From Candidula unifasciata (lineage: Eukaryota > Mollusca > Gastropoda > Stylommatophora > Geomitridae), in NCBI GenBank assembly GCA_905116865.2, contig CAJHNH020000800.1, positions 287,875-351,874 of the forward strand: a stretch of 64,000 nt of DNA. Reading direction: 5' to 3'. The notes under the pieces are model-generated. The model was not told the DNA's origin and searched no databases. It was given only the letters and a program-made list of their open reading frames with translations. Of the stretch, positions 12,226-24,598 are shown piece by piece (position 1 is the first letter of the stretch; each line of letters opens with the position of its first letter). Made by a program: the position numbers and the translations under genes.

Positions 12226-13570
12226 TGTGATTAAATGAGGGAGTTTCCAATATGGATTCTGTTGACCTATTTTGAAAAAAATTGGGAATAGATCCACTGC
12301 TCCTACCCGTGACAAGCATATTGTCAAAGGCGAGTAGTAAAGTGTTTCCTTCGAAGTCGTAGTACATTTACCTGAGAGACGAGGAACCAAGAGCCTGTAC
12401 AAAAATAAGACTGATATGTAAAACAGATGTGCATGCAAAAAACAAGTTCTGCAACAAGACCAAAGTCCAGGAGTGGATGAATAACCATAACTTCCCACCA
12501 GAGTTTACTGGCGATGAATGAAAAGAAGAAGAATTGAGTCCCACTTACACACATGACGTTGAGGCCAACATCGACATCTTCTGACCATATGTAATTCATT
12601 ATTGAGGACTTCAATCAATCTGCCTGTAAATAACTGAGACGCGACACATAACCACGTTGTGACAGTCATGTGAATGACGAAGAGTGTTTCAATACGAATA
12701 AGAAAGCCACGTCGTTTCTTGCATGCGTGCATGCACACTTAAAGCCTGGTGTTCACTTGATTCTCCACAATGCATTCTCTACCAAGGTGACATTTCTAAA
12801 TGGCACTTTCCATTTTATCGCTGTGTAGAATTTTATACCCGTGGTGTGACAGTGAGTTGGAGGAACGTCATTCTTTGCTTGAGCGATGTATACGGGACTG
12901 TGTGATAATGGACAGCATTGACAGTTGATAAATGTATTACCGATGCATTCATCCGAAAGCATAATTAAGAATGAGTGAAGGAAAAAGGAGTGAAACAATA
13001 GCTATTGCTCTTGTTAGGATGTGGCTTAGATACCGTCAACGCAGTTTTAAAATTACGACATCCTTAAGTTCAGGACGCCCACACACACAATAAATCAGAG
13101 AGCTTAACTCCTTTATAAAATTCTTAGACGGGAGGGACTCTAAGCCTTTAAAAGTGTGCAATAATAATAATGCTTTTTTATTTTCTCATTGTAAAAATAG
13201 AAGACCATTTCCACGTATGCTATTGGGCATATAGGGCTATACTTGTATTTTATAGACTAGTCAGGTTGATTTGGTCATGTAAATTGACTTTTACGGGCCT
13301 TGTTAAACCGGCTTGCTGCTCTAATTCATCATATCCCAAGTGGTTATTACTGTAAACAGAAACATGGGTGTCTCGAAGAAAGATATGAGGAAACAAAAGA
13401 GACACGTTAAGGGCAATCGTAACAATTTGAGGACAGAGGGTACCGGAAACAAGCAGCTTAGGCCCCTAGAGACCCCAGCACATTTTTAATGCACTGAGGT
13501 CCCCAATGGGATCTTTGTTTTAGCGCCCAATGTGGAAAAATGAATATTTAATAACAGTATTTATTATAAA
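12226..13570. other. Unassigned sequence
   Basis: No gene is supported. A short SINE family X tail match (GGGCATATAGGGCTATAC) occurs at about 13,225-13,265. Confidence 0.4.
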
Positions 13571-13574
13571 GATA

Positions 13575-13882
13575 AAAAGAGCGATGAAGACGTCTTGAAA
13601 GAAACTGGCTCACGAAGAGAACAGATTGCACACATCAGAAAGAGACAATCTACATTCTTTGGTCATGTGAGGAGAAGGAGAAAACTGGAGTACATCGTGA
13701 CTGTAGAGAAGCTGGAGATGAGGAGAGGCAGAGGGAGACTGAGAGAACAGATGCTGGACAGTTTGACATCATGGCATGGAAGATCATCTGTGTCAGAGTT
13801 GATTGACAGTGCATGAGACAGCAGGTTGTGGTTATGCATGACCACCAACGCCACACGGCATGGACGTTAAGAAGAAGATATA
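13575..13882 (+). pseudogene. RTE-like LINE C-terminal fragment
   Basis: The frame reads IAHIRKRQSTFFGHVRRR, then LEMRRGRGRLREQMLDSL and SWHGRSSVSELIDSA. This is the standard C-terminal end of molluscan/insect RTE-type LINE polymerases (IRKRQLxFxGHVxRR, GKRxRGRQR, LDSLxxW). The trailing part includes a degenerate histidine/tryptophan tail and ends in TTAAGAAGAAGAT, the AAG-type 3' end seen in other copies. The 5' part is missing. Confidence 0.8.
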
Positions 13883-13984
13883 TTAAATGTGGAGCTCAGC
13901 AAACTTACGGTTAGTTACCTAATCCTAAATGTGTTAACAGCGGACAAGGGAACACAATAAGGGAAGGGGTCAGAAGTTTTTCTT

Positions 13985-14235
13985 TAGGGGTCTGCGTGGC
14001 GAAGTGGTCAAGCCGTTTGCCTCGCTCTCTGAAGTTCGTGGGTTCGTTTCACAAGCGGCGCCGTTCAGTTCACGAGTGCAGTTTTTAACGGAGATCCACG
14101 AGGGTCGTGCTGGAGCTACGGAGGTCGTACTCTGTGCGTTTAACTCGGTAGGAGGCTAGCCGTTCTGAGCTGAGAGGCTGAGCTATATGGGATTAAACCT
14201 GGTGCAATGAAGTAGATCCTCTCACCTTATGAATG
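13985..14235 (+). mobile_element. tRNA-derived SINE, family Z copy 1
   Basis: The tRNA-like head has GCGTGGCGAAGTGGTCAAGC (box A region) and GTGGGTTCGTTTC (degenerate box B). The body includes CTACGGAGGTCGTACTCTGT. The same body occurs reverse-complemented at 15,075-15,222, so the two copies form an inverted pair around the TA/TG microsatellite. Confidence 0.75.
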
Positions 14236-14286
14236 ACTTAATGATTATTCAAAAAGTGACTTAAGAATAAGTCAGGAATTGTACAG

Positions 14287-15074
<788 letters not shown>

Positions 15075-15222
15075 ACACAAAAAGGAATGACTTCATAGCA
15101 CCGGGTTTGATTCCATAGATCAGCTAGCTGCCTGCCGAGAGCGTCGCACAGAGCACGACCTCCGTAGCCCTGGCGAAGGTTCCAATGAATCTCCATGAAA
15201 ATTGGACTCATGAACTTCAAGA
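15075..15222 (-). mobile_element. SINE family Z copy 2, antisense
   Basis: The segment with GCACAGAGCACGACCTCCGT and TGAATCTCCATG aligns with the reverse complement of 14,060-14,220. The head is lost. Confidence 0.65.
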
Positions 15223-15454
15223 ACGACATATACTCCTACTGTACCGATATTACAGGAATCTTGCGTTGACTGCTGCAAACAGGAATCGGGCGCTTATGGG
15301 ATGTCCCCAGTGCAGTGTTTTCGGCCCCTAATTAAACTTAACATTTGTTAGTGAGTTATTTAGTCTATTATTCATCAGTAAACATATGTTATCTGTTTTG
15401 CTTCAAATCTTGTTCGAAATCAGCTTTTTTTTTTTCTAAATCTTGTGTTAGAAA

Positions 15455-17075
15455 TCAGCTTTTTTGAGATCTTGTGCCTTTCTGTTATCTGGGAAGTATT
15501 GTCTCTGAGATATATGAGACCCTGTGCCTGTTTGTTAATCTGTGAAGTATTGCATCTGAGATCTTGTGCCTTTCTGTTTATATGTGAAATATCGCATCTG
15601 AGATCTTGTGCCTTTCTGTTTATCTGGGAAGTATTGTATCTGAGACCTTGTGCCTTTCTGTTTATCTGGGAAGTATTGTATCTGAGACCTTGTGCCTTTC
15701 TGTTTATCTGGGAAGTATTGTCTCTGAGATCTTGTGCCTTTCTGTTTATCTGGGAAGTATTGTATCTGAGATCTTGTGCCTTTCTGTTTATCTGGGAAGT
15801 ATTGTATCTGAGATCTTGTGCATTTCTGTTTATCTGTGAAATATCGCATCTGAGATCTTGTGCCTTTCTGTTTATCTGGGATGTATTGTATCTGAGATCT
15901 TGTGCATTTTTGTTTATCTGTGAAGTATTGACTCTGAGATCTTGTGTCTTTCTGTTTGTCTGTGAAGTATTGTCTCTGAGATCTTGTGCCTTTCTGTTTA
16001 TCTGGGAAGTATTGTATCTGAGATCTTGTGTCTTTCTGTTTATCTGGGAAGTATTGCATCAGAGGTCTTGTGCCTTTCTGTTTATCTGTGAAGTATTGTA
16101 TCTGAGACCCTGTGCCTGTTTGTTTATCTGGGAAGTATTGTATCTGAGATCTTGTGCCTTTCTGTTTATCTGGGAAGTATTGCATCAGAGGTCTTGTGCC
16201 TTTCTGTTTATCTGTGAAGTATTGCATCAGAGGTCTTGTGCCTTTCTGTTTATCTGTGAAGTATTGTTTCTGAGTATCTTGTGCCTTTCTGTTTTGTTTA
16301 TCTGGAAAGTATCTGTATCTGATTGCATCAGAGATCTTGTGCCTTTCTGTTTATCTGGGAAGTTTTGCATCAGAGGTCTTGTGCCTTTCTGTTTATCTGT
16401 GAAGTATTGCATCAGAGGTCTTGTGCCTTTCTGTTTATCTGTGAAGTATTGTTTCTGAGATCTTGTGCCTTTTTGTTTATCTGGAAAGTATTGTATCTGA
16501 AATCTTGTGCCTTTCTGTTTATCTGGGAAGTTTTGCATCAGAGGTCTTGTGCCTTTCTGTTTATCTGTGAAGTATTGCATCAGAGGTCTTGTGCCTTTCT
16601 GTTTATCTGTGAAGTATTGTATCTGAGACCCTGTGCCTGTTGTAATATACTACGGAGTTTGTGATGTATGATAGTATGTATATGTATGTATGTATGTATC
16701 TGAGATCTTGTGCCTTTCTGTTTATCTGGGAAGTATTGCATCAGAGGTCTTGTGCCTTTCTGTTTATCTGTGAAGTATTGCATCAGAGGTCTTGTGCCTT
16801 TCTGTTTATCTGTGAAGTATTGTCTCTGAGACCTTGTGCCTTTCTGTTTATCTGGGAAGTATTGTATCTGAGATCGTGTGCCTTTCTGTTTGTATATGAA
16901 GTATTGTATCTGAGATCGTGTGCCTTTCTGTTTGTATATGAAGTATTGTATCTGAGACCTTGTGCCTTTCTGTTTATCTGTGAAGTATTGTATCTGAGAT
17001 CGTGTGCCTTTCTGTTTATATGTAAAATATCGCATCTGGGATCTTGTGCCTTTCTGTTTGTCTGTGAAGTATCTG
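15455..17075. repeat. 42-bp minisatellite, ~38 units
   Basis: A tandem array with unit core GAGATCTTGTGCCTTTCTGT followed by TTATCTGGGAAGTATTG. Variants include GGGAAG/GTGAAG and TATCTGAG/CATCAGAG. A TATG-rich insert splits it at about 16,641-16,697. The 42-bp period keeps frames open on both strands (337 codons +, 230 codons -). The translations are pure unit repeats with no start context or splice support. Confidence 0.95.
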
Positions 17076-17279
17076 GCTGCACCGACTCCTCACATTTGTG
17101 CAGCAGATCTTCCGTTTTCAGATCCGTTTCGAGGCGGATTATTTTCCTCCACAACTGGCCATGGCTCCCAGTTGGAAGCCAGTCTAACATGGGTGTGAGG
17201 TAATGTTTTGGAAAGTAAAGACGGCTGGCGTTGAACATTGTAGTCATAATGGCACACACAGATTTAACCCGTGAATTGG

Positions 17280-17449
17280 TCACGTATGTATGTTTAGTAT
17301 GATGTATGTATGTATTAACACTTTATTTTTAATAAATGTATGTACGATGTAATACAGAAAGTGTTTGTGATGTATGATATAGATGTGTGTATGTATGTAT
17401 GTATGTATGTATGTATGTATATGTATATATGTATATATGTATGTATATG

Positions 17450-17520
<71 letters not shown>
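17280..17520. repeat. (TATG)n(TA)n(TG)n microsatellite
   Basis: ATGT/ATGTATGT repeats, then TA, then TG repeats, ending GAGAGCTTAGATCC where LINE-derived sequence begins. Confidence 0.9.
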
Positions 17521-17521
<1 letters not shown>

Positions 17522-17529
17522 AGCTTAGA

Positions 17530-18325
17530 TCCACAAAAAATTGGAGGTAATCCTATCCCAGAACTCAGATATGCAGACGACACAGTACTCCTTTCCAACA
17601 ATGTACAAGGTTTAGAAAAATAAATTCTGGCGAAGAAGAAAATCTTTTTTTTTTTTAAATAAAAAAAAAAATTTATGTCCTCAGTAAATACAGCACACCA
17701 ACCACTTATCACAATCAAAAATGAAGAAATAGAAAATGTAACAGATTTCGAATACTTGGGCTCTTTAGTTAACAACAGTGGCGACTGCTCAAAAGAAGTC
17801 AGAAGAAGACACGCAGTAGCAATGCAGAGATTAAATAGCACTAAGAACCTTTGACAAAGCACAAGTAAATTGGTTAAAGTAAAAATCTTGAGATCATGCA
17901 TTTTTCCTGTAGCAACGTATGGTTGTGAGTCTTGGACTCTCACTGAGTCACTGGGGAAAAAAAATTTGAAGCCTTTGAATTGAAATGTTATAGTAAAATT
18001 CTTAGAATACTATGGATCAGGAAGAGGAAAAACATCGACATTCTGAACGAGTCGAACATCAAGGAGAACTGGCTCATAAACAGCATCCTGTCCCGAAAGT
18101 TAAAGTTTTTTGGCCACATCAAGCGGCATGGTGGCTTGGATAAGACGGTGACGGAAGATGCAGTTTTGTGGAAGGCAAGGCCGGGGTCGACCACCGCGAA
18201 GATGGATACAAGACATTGAGGATGCAGTGGCATTGAAAGCACATGGGGCCGGAGAGCTGGCTAGGGAAAGGGATACCTTCAGGTGTGTCGTGAAGAGAGC
18301 GACGTTCTGTAAAGGACTTGCTGAC
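17530..18325 (+). pseudogene. LINE reverse transcriptase relic with YADD motif
   Basis: The reading begins LRYADDTVLLSNNVQGLEK, the catalytic YADD box of non-LTR reverse transcriptase. After frame breaks it continues with YGCESWTL, FEAFELKCYSKILRI, SRKLKFFGHIKRHGGLDK and a basic tail. This order (YADD, YGxExW, AFExxxxRxxL, FFGHIxR) is the polymerase C-terminal half of an RTE/CR1-like element. A T/A-rich stretch (17,645-17,675) and stop codons break it. The upstream half is missing, and a microsatellite abuts its start. Confidence 0.85.
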
Positions 18326-19300
18326 TGAGGATTATATGTATAAATAGTTATGCACTTAAATAGGGCTTAGGCCTCCTGCCCCAACCCCTGGATAATCTGT
18401 AAGGGAACTAGGACCCCGCCCCTCCCCCGACCTCAGTCCCCAATGTTTTCTTGTAGTTAGCGCCCCTGAAACGTAGGCGTTCTATAACAAATACCTCCTC
18501 ATTTCCATACATTATATATTGGGCACAGATGGACAGATATGTCCCTGTAAGCTCAGACTTACCTGCAGTTTTGTGATTCACCATCACTTTGTTTACGAGC
18601 ACTGTAGTGTGTTTGTTTTGTTGTCCACTTCTCAAGATTTAATTATTTTTTAAGGTTTGAATTTCGGCATGAGAATCGTCCTATTTACTTGTGTTGAACT
18701 GAGTGCCGATTGGGCTGTTCACAAATATGAGCCTAGCGCGCTGTTCCCAGTGCACCAAAGACGTGGCGTGTCTGCTACTTTACTGTGCATGAATGCACAT
18801 ACGATCATTGTACTGTGTCATACTTAAACATATGTCCGTTTTGGTTAAAATTAAAGTCCAGAGCAGTGACTTATCTGTCTGAGGTTATCCCGTGTAGCGC
18901 TGTCTCCGTCTGCAGAAGAACGGATAGCCTCGCATACAGCACGCACTTCGCATCTCCAGCGACTACCTCTATAGATCTCCTTAAAACCCACACTTACATA
19001 CAGAACGACATGTCCGTGAAAGAGCGTCAGGAGAACGGCATGACTACCTCGCCAAGGAAAGCTCTCTATGATTGTGTTAGCAGACAAGAGACGCATGACA
19101 GAATACAAAAACAAACTGAGCCTGACTGTACTATCTTCACATCTCATCTCGCATTGTTTATTAGGGCGTGTACCTTATATATTCATTACGTACTTACCTA
19201 CAGTAGGAGACACAATAATTATCTGTGTGTGTGTTTTGTGTGTGTGTGTGTGTGTGTGTGTTTTTTTTTTTTTTGGGGGGGGGGGGGTCTGTTGTCATTG
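18326..19300. other. Unassigned sequence
   Basis: No gene is supported. A T/G homopolymer and TG tract lie at about 19,222-19,287, next to the SINE at 19,301. Confidence 0.4.
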
Positions 19301-19535
19301 ATTGTCGGCTTTTTGGCTAAGTCGATGCGAACGCTTCGTAATGCTGGTGTACCGGGTTCGATCAAAGCTGCGGGCCATACGCCTTGTGTTGGTTTCGACA
19401 GTGGTATCAGGGGGCCGACCGTCCAGAGCAATGGCAAACTACTGGACATAAATTTGCCTATTGTAACCACACAACAGCCTGGGGCTGCTGGGGTTGATTC
19501 TGCAACGTCCTGTAAAGGATACGCAACTAACCTGA
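19301..19535 (+). mobile_element. tRNA-derived SINE, family Y copy 2
   Basis: Closely matches 6,251-6,490: GGCTAAGTCGATGCGAACGC, a clear box B (GGGTTCGATC), GGTTTCGACAGTGGTATC, and the end CGCAACTAACC. Target-site duplication is weak here. Confidence 0.85.
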
Positions 19536-19904
19536 CACTGATTATGATTTCTTTGTGCATTTCATCGTCATCTTCATCGACATCCTCGTAGTCCCATAAC
19601 ACTAGGGGTCGTTGGGTCACCTGTTAGTTATAGCTTGTCGCTGTGAGGAATGTGCCGCCAGGTGCAGCTGGACACGCTACACATAGTCTAAATACGGCCC
19701 TGCCTACTACTTTACAACACACAGAAAATATCCGCCATTGTACATTGCCACTAGGCAGGCGGCTTAAGTCTACTTTCTGTTGGTTTATTATATGTGTTTT
19801 GTGCCTGCTAGCTTGTGTTCTCCGTGTAAAGAGTTTTGAAGCCAAAGATATTCAGTCTCAATTCTTACTATCCACTGTACTGCATTGCCTTACACCCATC
19901 TATA

Positions 19905-20137
19905 CACTTAGTCAGTGATCCCCAAACTGTGCACCGCAGTGCCCCAGGGAGCCACGAACTCTTAACAGGGGCGCCGCGAAATATTCGAAGATACACGAGT
20001 TGTACTTTTTTTTTTTGTGTGTCTCTTATATACGAATAGTGATACTTTTACTTAGGTTAGGGCGCCGTAGAAAATTTTTTATTGAAAAAAAAAAAGTCGC
20101 TGCGACTAAGAAAAGTTTTGGAAACACTGCACTTAGT
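19905..20137. mobile_element. hAT-type MITE with perfect 8-bp target-site duplication
   Basis: The element spans 19,913-20,129 (217 bp). It starts CAGTGATCCCCAAACTG and ends AAGTTTTGGAAACACTG; the reverse complement of the end is CAGTGTTTCCAAAACTT, a typical hAT terminal repeat. CACTTAGT occurs immediately before (19,905-19,912) and immediately after (20,130-20,137), a perfect 8-bp duplication as hAT transposases make. There is no coding capacity, so it moved in trans. Confidence 0.9.
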
Positions 20138-20409
20138 GGGGAAAAAAATGGCGCCTGTTGAAAGCTGGAGCGAAGTGGCAGGTTACAGCAGTTTAAATGT
20201 CGAATTAAATCTTTTGTTCTGTTGATTTGTTATTGTGTGTGCTTATAACCGCCATTCGTTCCCTTCTCTTGGTGTTATTGTTTAGCGTTTATGCACTCTG
20301 CCTGGGGCCTTTCAACGATTTAGATGTTAGTAAGCAAACTGAGTATGAGACCAGTTTTCACGCCGAGGCTGAATGTTGAATGTTCAATTTTGATTTAAAA
20401 ATCGACATC

Positions 20410-21085
20410 ACAGCACTCAAGACACCCCCATAAGCGCTCCGTCCTCATTTTTCATAAGCAAGCGAAGAGTTAAAATTCCGACGGTACCAGTAACTGTCTG
20501 ATTGTATATCCGTCTCGCCCCTCCCCTGAGTGTCGAGCGTCGGCCAGATCCCTTTGTAACTCTTCGCAGTGCCATTCTTCTCAGACCGTAATGATCTGTC
20601 CGTTCTTCGGCACTGTTCACTCGCTCCCAAAGAGCCCTCACAACATCTAGATTGTCATACATCAGCTCACCACCATGTGGTGCAGAACCGGTCAGTATAT
20701 CTGCCTGCTTATTTCCCAACACACCGGCATAACCGCGAAAAACATCCAAAGGATGCCAATTACCCGGGGCCTTTGAAGTGATGTTTGCCACTCTGCACGG
20801 AGCATGCTTGTCTCTACCTTTCTCAACATGCTCCGTGAGTCAGTTACAATCACGGCATGTCTGTACAGCTGATTCTCAAGCCAGCAGAAGGCAGCAGAGA
20901 CTGCCTCCACCTCCATTCTCAAACTAGACGTTGTAATATCATATGCCAGGTTTTGTTGCACCAAGCGACGTCCATTCACGCTCTCTATGAACCCCCACGC
21001 ACTTCGTTCGTCCCTCAGAACAGAACCATCTGTATAGACAATCACATCACGAAGTCTCATTGGGCACATAATGCCAGACATATTT
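20410..21085 (-). pseudogene. RNase H domain of a non-LTR retrotransposon, frameshifted
   Basis: The minus strand encodes VIVYTDGSVLRD, then LRMEVEAVSAAF, then VIVTDSRSMLRKVET. These carry the D-E-D catalytic residues of RNase H. A frameshift near 20,765 moves the rest to another frame: WHPLDVFRGYAGVLGNKQAD (the GNxxAD end of RNase H) and a tail with IYNQTVTGTVG. Such C-terminal RNase H domains are typical of I/Jockey-group LINEs. The tail resembles 48,536-48,895 (RRVYNQCATGTVS), so both come from one family. Confidence 0.85.
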
Positions 21086-21099
21086 GTTTAGACCAGCTG

Positions 21100-22295
21100 G
21101 CACTTAATGGCTGTAGAGAGACTTTGACATCCACACACCAACGACTTTAAACACAGGATCTTGCTACTTGCTAGAGTTAGCATTATTAACATGTGTTCTA
21201 TAGCTGTGCAGATGCAACAAGTCTCACAGTGTGGTAATCTCTCAGAGCGCGGCCCTAATGGATTTCAACGTCACACTGGTACATCGATGTCACATGTCTG
21301 AATGGCTATTGTTTAATTTCTGCAGGCCAGGCACAATTTTAAAAAGAGTAGAACTTCTCCTTTCTTCGTCACCGTCCTTCCCCTGCCCATCGTTTATGAG
21401 TGTTTCTTTCTTCCCTTTATGTAGACGAGGAACAAAATATAAACATCAGTGCCCCTTTCAAATTCAGTCACCACTTTTTTGAGTAGCCTGGAACAAAAGA
21501 AGGAATGGTCCTTATCTCATATCTTCCTTACTGTTGGCATGCAGTGACCAATCAGGTGACGAGTTAGGGAAAAGTTTTGTGAAAGCGGTGGAAATGTGGT
21601 TTTCTATCTCTCAAAGCCCATCACTGCACTGATCCCACAGAAACCATCGCGACTAATGGGTTGGGAATCCGTGAGTTATAAAAACACTTTTAACAATGCT
21701 GGTCTTTTGGAAATGTAGGGTAAGATCAGTATCTCCAATAACCAATCGGCGCTCCATAGGGATTTGTTGAAAATCACGTCGTGGCCCTCTTTTCGCGAAA
21801 TTGTCTGGCACCCGGTTTAGTCTGGTCATTCCAGACTGCTCTGCTCTGTTCGCTCTCCTGCGTGGTTCCTGTGTTCCCAGAGAGCCTTCACCCATAGCTG
21901 CCTGGTATCTTTTACCTATATACTGTTCTTGTCATAGATCATCTTACAGTTTGAAGGTCGTGAACTAGACTGTGCATATACAAAGAGTTGCGGGTGATAA
22001 GCATCGAATTGCACCCCTGAAAGCAATAATGGGGCCAAGTTCTTCTTGAGAATTCTAGACTGTCCAACACTTGTCTCACAGTCGTCTCTGAAAGGCTTGT
22101 GTAGTCGGTGTTGGCTTCATAAAGATGGGAATGTGGGTATACTCGTCTATACTTTAGGCTATAATAGCAATGGCTACTGTTTAGTGTTCAGGTGAGAATT
22201 TGCATGTATTCAGGTATTTGTCAGCTGGGACTTCATTTTGCTTGAATATTGAATATTAAGTGTTCGGGTAGTCATATTATTCCTAATGATGTTTC
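21100..22295. other. Unassigned sequence
   Basis: No coding, RNA or repeat feature is recognised on either strand. Confidence 0.4.
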
Positions 22296-22440
22296 GTGAA
22301 CCATAGCTCGCCTACCGGCTTTGAGGTATAGGGTTCGAATTCGCATCGACTCAGATTTGTTCAAAACAGTGATCTTGGCTCACAGGTCGAGCCAACCTAA
22401 AATTGGAAGTAGGTAAAATCCTCGATGCGATCCTTTTTAA
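22296..22440 (+). mobile_element. SINE family X head, degenerate
   Basis: Has a tRNA-like box B (AGGGTTCGAATTCGC) and the family X body GATCTTGGCTCACAGGTCGA followed by GCCAACCTAAAATTGG, comparable to 40,600-40,800. Confidence 0.6.
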
Positions 22441-22444
22441 ATGA

Positions 22445-23060
22445 TATCTTTGAATTATCTTAAATGATGAAGCAACAGAGGAAGTAGAAGAATTCACATG
22501 CCTCGGATTCTGAAAAGGATGTAACATCAAGAATAAACAGAGCATTTGCCATGCTTAACAATATATTGAAGTCAAATGGATTTAGTTTGAAGATAAAACT
22601 CGAAGATACAAGAGCAACATTTTATGAATACTATTATACAACAGTGAATGTTGGAAAATTACAGCGGGAATTACATATGAACTTGAGACTTTTCAAAATA
22701 AATGTTAAAGGAGAATTCAATTAATATTTTTGCCAAATAAGATCACAAAGGAAGAACTGGGAAGGAAAACAGAATGTGCCTCACTGGAAAATGTTAGCAA
22801 AGGAAGACAATGGAGATTGCTTGGACATGTTTGCAGAATGCCCTATGACTGGGGAAAAAAAACACCTCTCCGGTGGACAGAAAATGAGAAAATGAGACGT
22901 GGACGACCTAAGGAAACCTGGAGATGGACAATAGGACGGAAATGAAGCAATGTAAACTGACATGGGATACTAGGGGCAGAAAAGCAGCAGACAGGCAGCA
23001 ATGAAGATCACTTGTGAATGCCTTATGTGTCAACAGCGACATGAAGAGGATATAGATAGA
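22445..23060 (+). pseudogene. LINE polymerase C-terminal fragment
   Basis: Readable pieces include EEVEEFTCLGF-like sequence near 22,475, then RQWRLLGHVCRMP and RRGRPKETWRWTIGRK. After a stop, RKAADRQQWRSLVNAL-like sequence completes the usual RTE-type C-terminus. Several stops and frame changes make it nonfunctional. Confidence 0.8.
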
Positions 23061-23449
23061 TAGACTGTTAATTTCGAGAGTGAGTTTGTATATTTATCGT
23101 TGCCTTTATCGGTTCGTTGATGTTTCTATGTGTTGTCTCTCGCTTTCCTCTGCTTCTCAACGTTCACCGGCTGTCAGCTCAGGCGGAAAGTTCTGGTTGT
23201 TCATCCACCTCTGTACTTTTAGTCTTGTTCTAGAACTTGAATTTTGCACATCCGTTTTACAGATCTTGCTTGTATGCAGACCTTTAGATCCTCGCCTAGA
23301 CAGATGCTGCCAGAGTTGGGAGTGAAACCCCTAATTAGTTGCCTTTTACGACATTTCGTTAGGGGACTGTGGGTCTGTACTTTTCCTCCAAAAAAATGGG
23401 ATATCGGAACCCACACTGGGAGTGTTGGAGGGAAGGGGTTATTGTTCTT

Positions 23450-23745
23450 TTTCTGCTTTTCTAAACCCCAATGGAGCATAGGCCCTCAGCAAACTCACGC
23501 CAATTCGTTCAATTCTTCGCGATCACATGCAGCTCTCCCCAGCTTTCTAACTTCACTCTCTGGCTTCCTTCTCCATGTGTTGTTTTTGTTGTTGTTGTTT
23601 GTTGTTGTTGTATTGTGTGTGTGTGCGGTTTTGCCTTACTTCTATGCCATTATCAATTCCAGTGCAATACATTCTAGATATATTGGTCCCAAGTTTTCTC
23701 AACGTGTATCCTATCCAACAGCGATAAGTCATAAAGTAAAGACGA
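23450..23745 (-). pseudogene. LINE 3' end, antisense, second copy
   Basis: Aligns with 11,815-12,120: both contain TGGAGCATAGGCCCTCA, ACTCACGCCA and CAACGTGTATCCTATCC or a close variant. This copy carries a GTT/TG-rich insert at about 23,582-23,627. Confidence 0.75.
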
Positions 23746-24573
23746 TAAGAGTCATGTAATAAACTTTATTTAGGCATCTCAACATTATGATCCGTTAACG
23801 AAAAAAAAAAGACATCACACATTCTAAATGCTTTAACAGATACGTAATTTATGAAACAAGAACCTTCTCTGTGATTCAGTTTTTCCCGCTAGGATATTAT
23901 AATCTTCAATGGTGTGTTAAATGTTTAGAAATATAATTATAAACGCCTCATAGCACTCATGAACAGACGGAAATACCTGATTCAGTTGTGGGTCCGCGAG
24001 TTCGTTGTTGTTAACTAAGATTATAATTTATGTACCTTATTAAGTATTACTAGAAGTCTATATAGACAGTTTTCAATATCATTTTGTTATTTTCTACAGA
24101 AGACATCAAGTGAGCACTTGAACTAGGCACGTTTAGTTCATTGACTTCGTCTTCATCAACTACTTGGGCATCGAGAATACTTCAACTTTCTGAACTCTGG
24201 GCTGTAGGCAAATACCATGTTTGTGTAAGCTGCAGTGAATAGCGAACATTTTGAGTCAGTAAGGCGTTCCTTTCTAGCCCAGGAAACAACAGTATCAAAT
24301 TCACTGAGAAAAATTAACATAAAGGAACAAAAAATTTAATCCGTGCTTAAATTATTCTGTCTTCGTACACACCTAGAAGATCAGGGGAGATCATATTTCC
24401 GGTAAAGTATATCATTACCTAGAAGCCAGACAAGGAGTTGTCAGTCCAGGCAAGACAAACATCCAGGCATTAAGGAAGAAACAAGATATATACATAGGCT
24501 GATTTTGATCGGCCCATAGCAAAGATACAGTGCAATGTACTGTCATTAAGATTACAGAAGACTCGACATAGAG
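23746..24573. other. Upstream region of the giant gene
   Basis: AT-rich and without a recognisable core promoter. A possible 3' splice site (TTACAG at 24,551-24,556) lies 38 bases before the start codon, so the 5' UTR may come from an upstream noncoding exon that I cannot locate. Confidence 0.35.
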
Positions 24574-24598
24574 TAGACGCACCCATCAGCCAGGATGC
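24574..24598 (+). promoter_or_regulatory. Translation start context of the giant ORF
   Basis: An in-frame TAG at 24,574-24,576 lies seven codons before ATG at 24,595. The start context is CCAGGATGC, with A at -3. The upstream stop fixes this ATG as the first possible start in its exon. Confidence 0.75.

Noticed and set aside
15445..17283. Long open frames (337 codons +, 230, 151 and 166 codons -) in the 15.4-17.3 kb array
   Set aside because: They exist because the 42-bp unit is divisible by 3; both strands and several frames are open, and the translation is only the unit.
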